A stretch of 15,258 nt of DNA from Nitrospinota bacterium (GTDB taxonomy: Bacteria > Nitrospinota_A > UBA7883 > JADGGD01). Location of the stretch: assembly GCA_015229165.1 (NCBI GenBank), contig JADGCD010000030.1, positions 1 through 15,258 on the forward strand. The letters are read 5' to 3'. Position 1 is the stretch's first letter. Each line of letters starts with the position of its first letter. Position numbers and translations under genes: made by a program. The notes beneath the pieces are model-generated. The model did no database searches and was not told where the DNA came from. It was given only the letters and a program-made list of their open reading frames with translations. Shown piece after piece: positions 13,742 through 15,258 of this stretch.

Positions 13742-14716
13742 ATGACCGCCTATGCTTTGCGCCGAACCCTGATGATGATTCCCATGATGTTGGGGATCAC
13801 CCTCATCTCGTTCTTCATCATCTCCGCCGCCCCCGGCGACCCTACCGAGATTGCCACCGACCTGAACCCCAACGTCTCCGCCGAGGCGGTCCAGAAGATC
13901 CGCGCTCTCTATCACCTCGACGAGCCGTGGTACGTCCAGTACTGGCTCTGGCTGAAACGGGTGGCCGTCCTCGACTTCGGCGACTCCTTCTCCCCCGACG
14001 GCAGGCCGGTCATGGAGAAGATCAACGAGCGGCTCCCGGTGACGCTGTTCATCAACATCGTGGCGCTCGCCATGAACATGCTGCTCGCCATCCCCATCGG
14101 CGTCATCGCCGCCACCCGTCCCTATGGCTGGTTCGACAAGGTGACGACCCTCTTCGTTTTTCTCGGCGTCTCCGCTCCGACCTTCTGGGTAGCGTTGCTC
14201 CTGATGATCCTCTTCGGCGTCCATCTGGGATGGCTGCCGATCTCCGGCCTCGTCGCCTACAACCACGACCAGCTCTCCCTCATGGGGCAGATGGTCGACT
14301 ACGCCCGACACTTGGCCTTGCCGGTGTTGATCTCCGGCCTCACCGGGCTTGCGTTTCTCTCCCGGCTGACCCGGCAGAACACGCTGGAGACCTTGCGCGC
14401 CGACTACATCGTCACCGCCCGGGCCAAGGGGCTGCCCGAATCGACCGTGCTGTTCAAGCATTCCCTGCGCAACGCTCTGCTGCCGTTGGTCACCACCATG
14501 GGGCTGACGCTGCCGTCGCTCATCGGCGGCTCGGTGATCTTCGAGTCGATCTTCGCCATCCCCGGTCTGGGGCAGCTCTTCTATCAGGGGGTGATGATGC
14601 GCGACTACCCGTTAATCATGGCGAGCCTCGTCATCATCTCGTTCCTGACCCTCGTCGGGAATCTTCTCGCCGATCTGGCCTACGCCTACGTCGACCCCCG
14701 GATTTCGTATGAATAA
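13742..14716 (+). CDS. dppB: Peptide/nickel-type ABC transporter permease, DppB family
   Basis: A 324-residue inner-membrane permease with the full DppB/OppB layout. The first membrane helix starts right at the N-terminus (LRRTLMMIPMMLGITLISFF), followed by the SAAPGDP motif. A periplasmic region has YHLDEPWYVQYWLWL and LDFGDSFS. Five further membrane segments follow. The cytoplasmic EAA loop ADYIVTARAKGLPESTVLFKHSLRNALLPLV contacts the ATPases, and FAIPGLGQL is near the end. The ATG at 13742 is supported by this N-terminus; a longer open frame upstream runs through palindrome copy 4 and is not used. The transported substrate cannot be told from the permease. The last codons form the left arm of palindrome copy 3. 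Confidence 0.94.
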   Translation: MTAYALRRTLMMIPMMLGITLISFFIISAAPGDPTEIATDLNPNVSAEAVQKIRALYHLDEPWYVQYWLWLKRVAVLDFGDSFSPDGRPVMEKINERLPVTLFINIVALAMNMLLAIPIGVIAATRPYGWFDKVTTLFVFLGVSAPTFWVALLLMILFGVHLGWLPISGLVAYNHDQLSLMGQMVDYARHLALPVLISGLTGLAFLSRLTRQNTLETLRADYIVTARAKGLPESTVLFKHSLRNALLPLVTTMGLTLPSLIGGSVIFESIFAIPGLGQLFYQGVMMRDYPLIMASLVIISFLTLVGNLLADLAYAYVDPRISYE

Positions 14717-14842
14717 CTATCTGCGTTGGCGGCGCGGTGTCGAATGCGGGCGCGGGATACTCATGTACGAGCGTGTACACTCCGTTCCCTTGCCGCGCAT
14801 TCTCCTTGCGCCGCCTGCCTCGATAACGTTATTCATTACGAA
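14704..14842 (+). repeat. Palindromic covarying intergenic element, copy 3, between dppB and dppC
   Basis: 139 bases. The left arm TTCGTATGAATAAC (14704-14717) includes the last dppB codons and stop. The right arm GTTATTCATTACGAA (14828-14842) is its complement with one bulged T and ends on the base before the dppC ATG. Inner stems are GGCGGCGC with GCGCCGCC and GAATGCG with CGCATTC; the apex is TGTAC-GAGCGT-GTACA. Conserved blocks CTATCTGCGTTG, GTCGAA, GGGATACTCA, CTCCGTTCCC and GCCTGCCTCGATAACG match copy 1. Confidence 0.9.
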
Positions 14843-15258
14843 ATGACCGACATAACCATCACCCCTGAACGGGCGCACACCTTCTGGGCGCTCTTCCGGC
14901 GCCGGTTCGTTCGGAACCGGTTGGCGGTGGCGGGGGGGATCGTCGTCTTCACGCTGACGCTGGTGGCCCTCTTCGCCCCGCTCATCGCCCCCTACGACCC
15001 GTCGGCCATCGACACGCAGGCGTCGGCCATCCTCGCCCCCCCGTCGGCGAGCCACTGGTTCGGCGCCGACGATCTGGGGCGAGACGTCCTCTCCCGGATG
15101 ATCTATGGCGCAAGGATTTCGCTGGCGGTCGGCTTCGTGGCGGTCGGCATCGCCACCCTCATCGGCGTCCTGCTGGGGGCGGTGGCCGGCTACTTCGGCG
15201 GACTGGTCGATGGCGTCATCATGCGGTTCACCGACCTGATGCTGACGATCCCCTCGAT
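14843..15258 (+). CDS. dppC: Peptide/nickel-type ABC transporter permease, DppC family (3' end outside window)
   Basis: The first 138 residues of the second permease subunit. After a short cytoplasmic start with basic residues (RRRFVRNRLA) comes a membrane helix (about 28-49) and the DppC signature PLIAPYDP. Then HWFGADDLGRDVLSRMIYGARISL is the conserved FGTDxxGRDxxSR block, followed by a second membrane helix and GAVAGYFGGLVDGVIMRFTDLML, matching the family. It works with DppB as the membrane channel. The ATG has no Shine-Dalgarno; it directly follows the right arm of palindrome copy 3, so translation may rely on reinitiation from dppB through the folded element (inference). The gene runs off the window. 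Confidence 0.93.
   Translation, partial: MTDITITPERAHTFWALFRRRFVRNRLAVAGGIVVFTLTLVALFAPLIAPYDPSAIDTQASAILAPPSASHWFGADDLGRDVLSRMIYGARISLAVGFVAVGIATLIGVLLGAVAGYFGGLVDGVIMRFTDLMLTIPS

Noticed and set aside
14717..15055. Minus-strand open frame opposite dppC
   Set aside because: Lies over palindrome copy 3 and the conserved dppC N-terminus. Nothing supports it as a gene.

Overview
This is a GC-rich bacterial chromosome segment from a Gram-negative organism. Both lipoprotein genes, an Lgt, a CsgG-like secretion lipoprotein and PlsC fit a diderm envelope. The Lgt is of the G-C-C-Y-G type, and the neighbours include HEAT-repeat and CheY-type proteins. Together these suggest a Desulfobacterota- or proteobacteria-like lineage, but I cannot name the taxon. 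Almost all of the window is densely packed housekeeping DNA. No tRNA, rRNA, CRISPR array, transposase or integrase was seen.

Layout. On the minus strand at the left are a CheY-like response regulator (cut by the window edge), a HEAT-repeat protein and pdxJ (vitamin B6). A MarC-family membrane protein (+) follows. Next comes a small AT-richer island (about 3115-4212) holding a DUF4156-like lipoprotein with a TTG start and a toxin-antitoxin pair: a RelE-like toxin too short and broken to stand out, and an XRE/HTH antitoxin. The island abuts the 3' end of panC, and a second, decayed copy of that 3' end lies on the far side of the toxin-antitoxin pair. Then come, on the plus strand, a CsgG-like lipoprotein, a small secreted protein of unknown role, a zinc-type medium-chain dehydrogenase, and a tight cluster lgt-rluD-plsC-rnhB-yraN. 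An AT-rich orphan membrane protein gene is wedged in before the convergent pair mnmA-suhB (-). The window ends with dppB and the start of dppC, a peptide/nickel-type ABC permease pair (+).

The most unusual feature is a family of about 140-bp intergenic imperfect palindromes: three good copies (5901-6039, 7439-7581, 14704-14842) and one decayed copy (13600-13723). Short blocks are conserved between copies, but the stems, including the apical hairpin and the outermost arms, differ in sequence while staying self-complementary. This is covariation, so it points to a selected RNA or single-stranded DNA structure. The copy between dppB and dppC starts inside the last dppB codons and ends on the base before the dppC ATG.

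Functionally the window mixes cofactor synthesis (PdxJ, PanC), envelope maturation (Lgt, PlsC, lipoproteins), RNA and DNA maintenance (RluD, MnmA, RnhB, YraN), signalling (CheY-like) and peptide uptake. The accessory parts are the island at panC, the orphan gene at 11151-11708 and the palindrome family.
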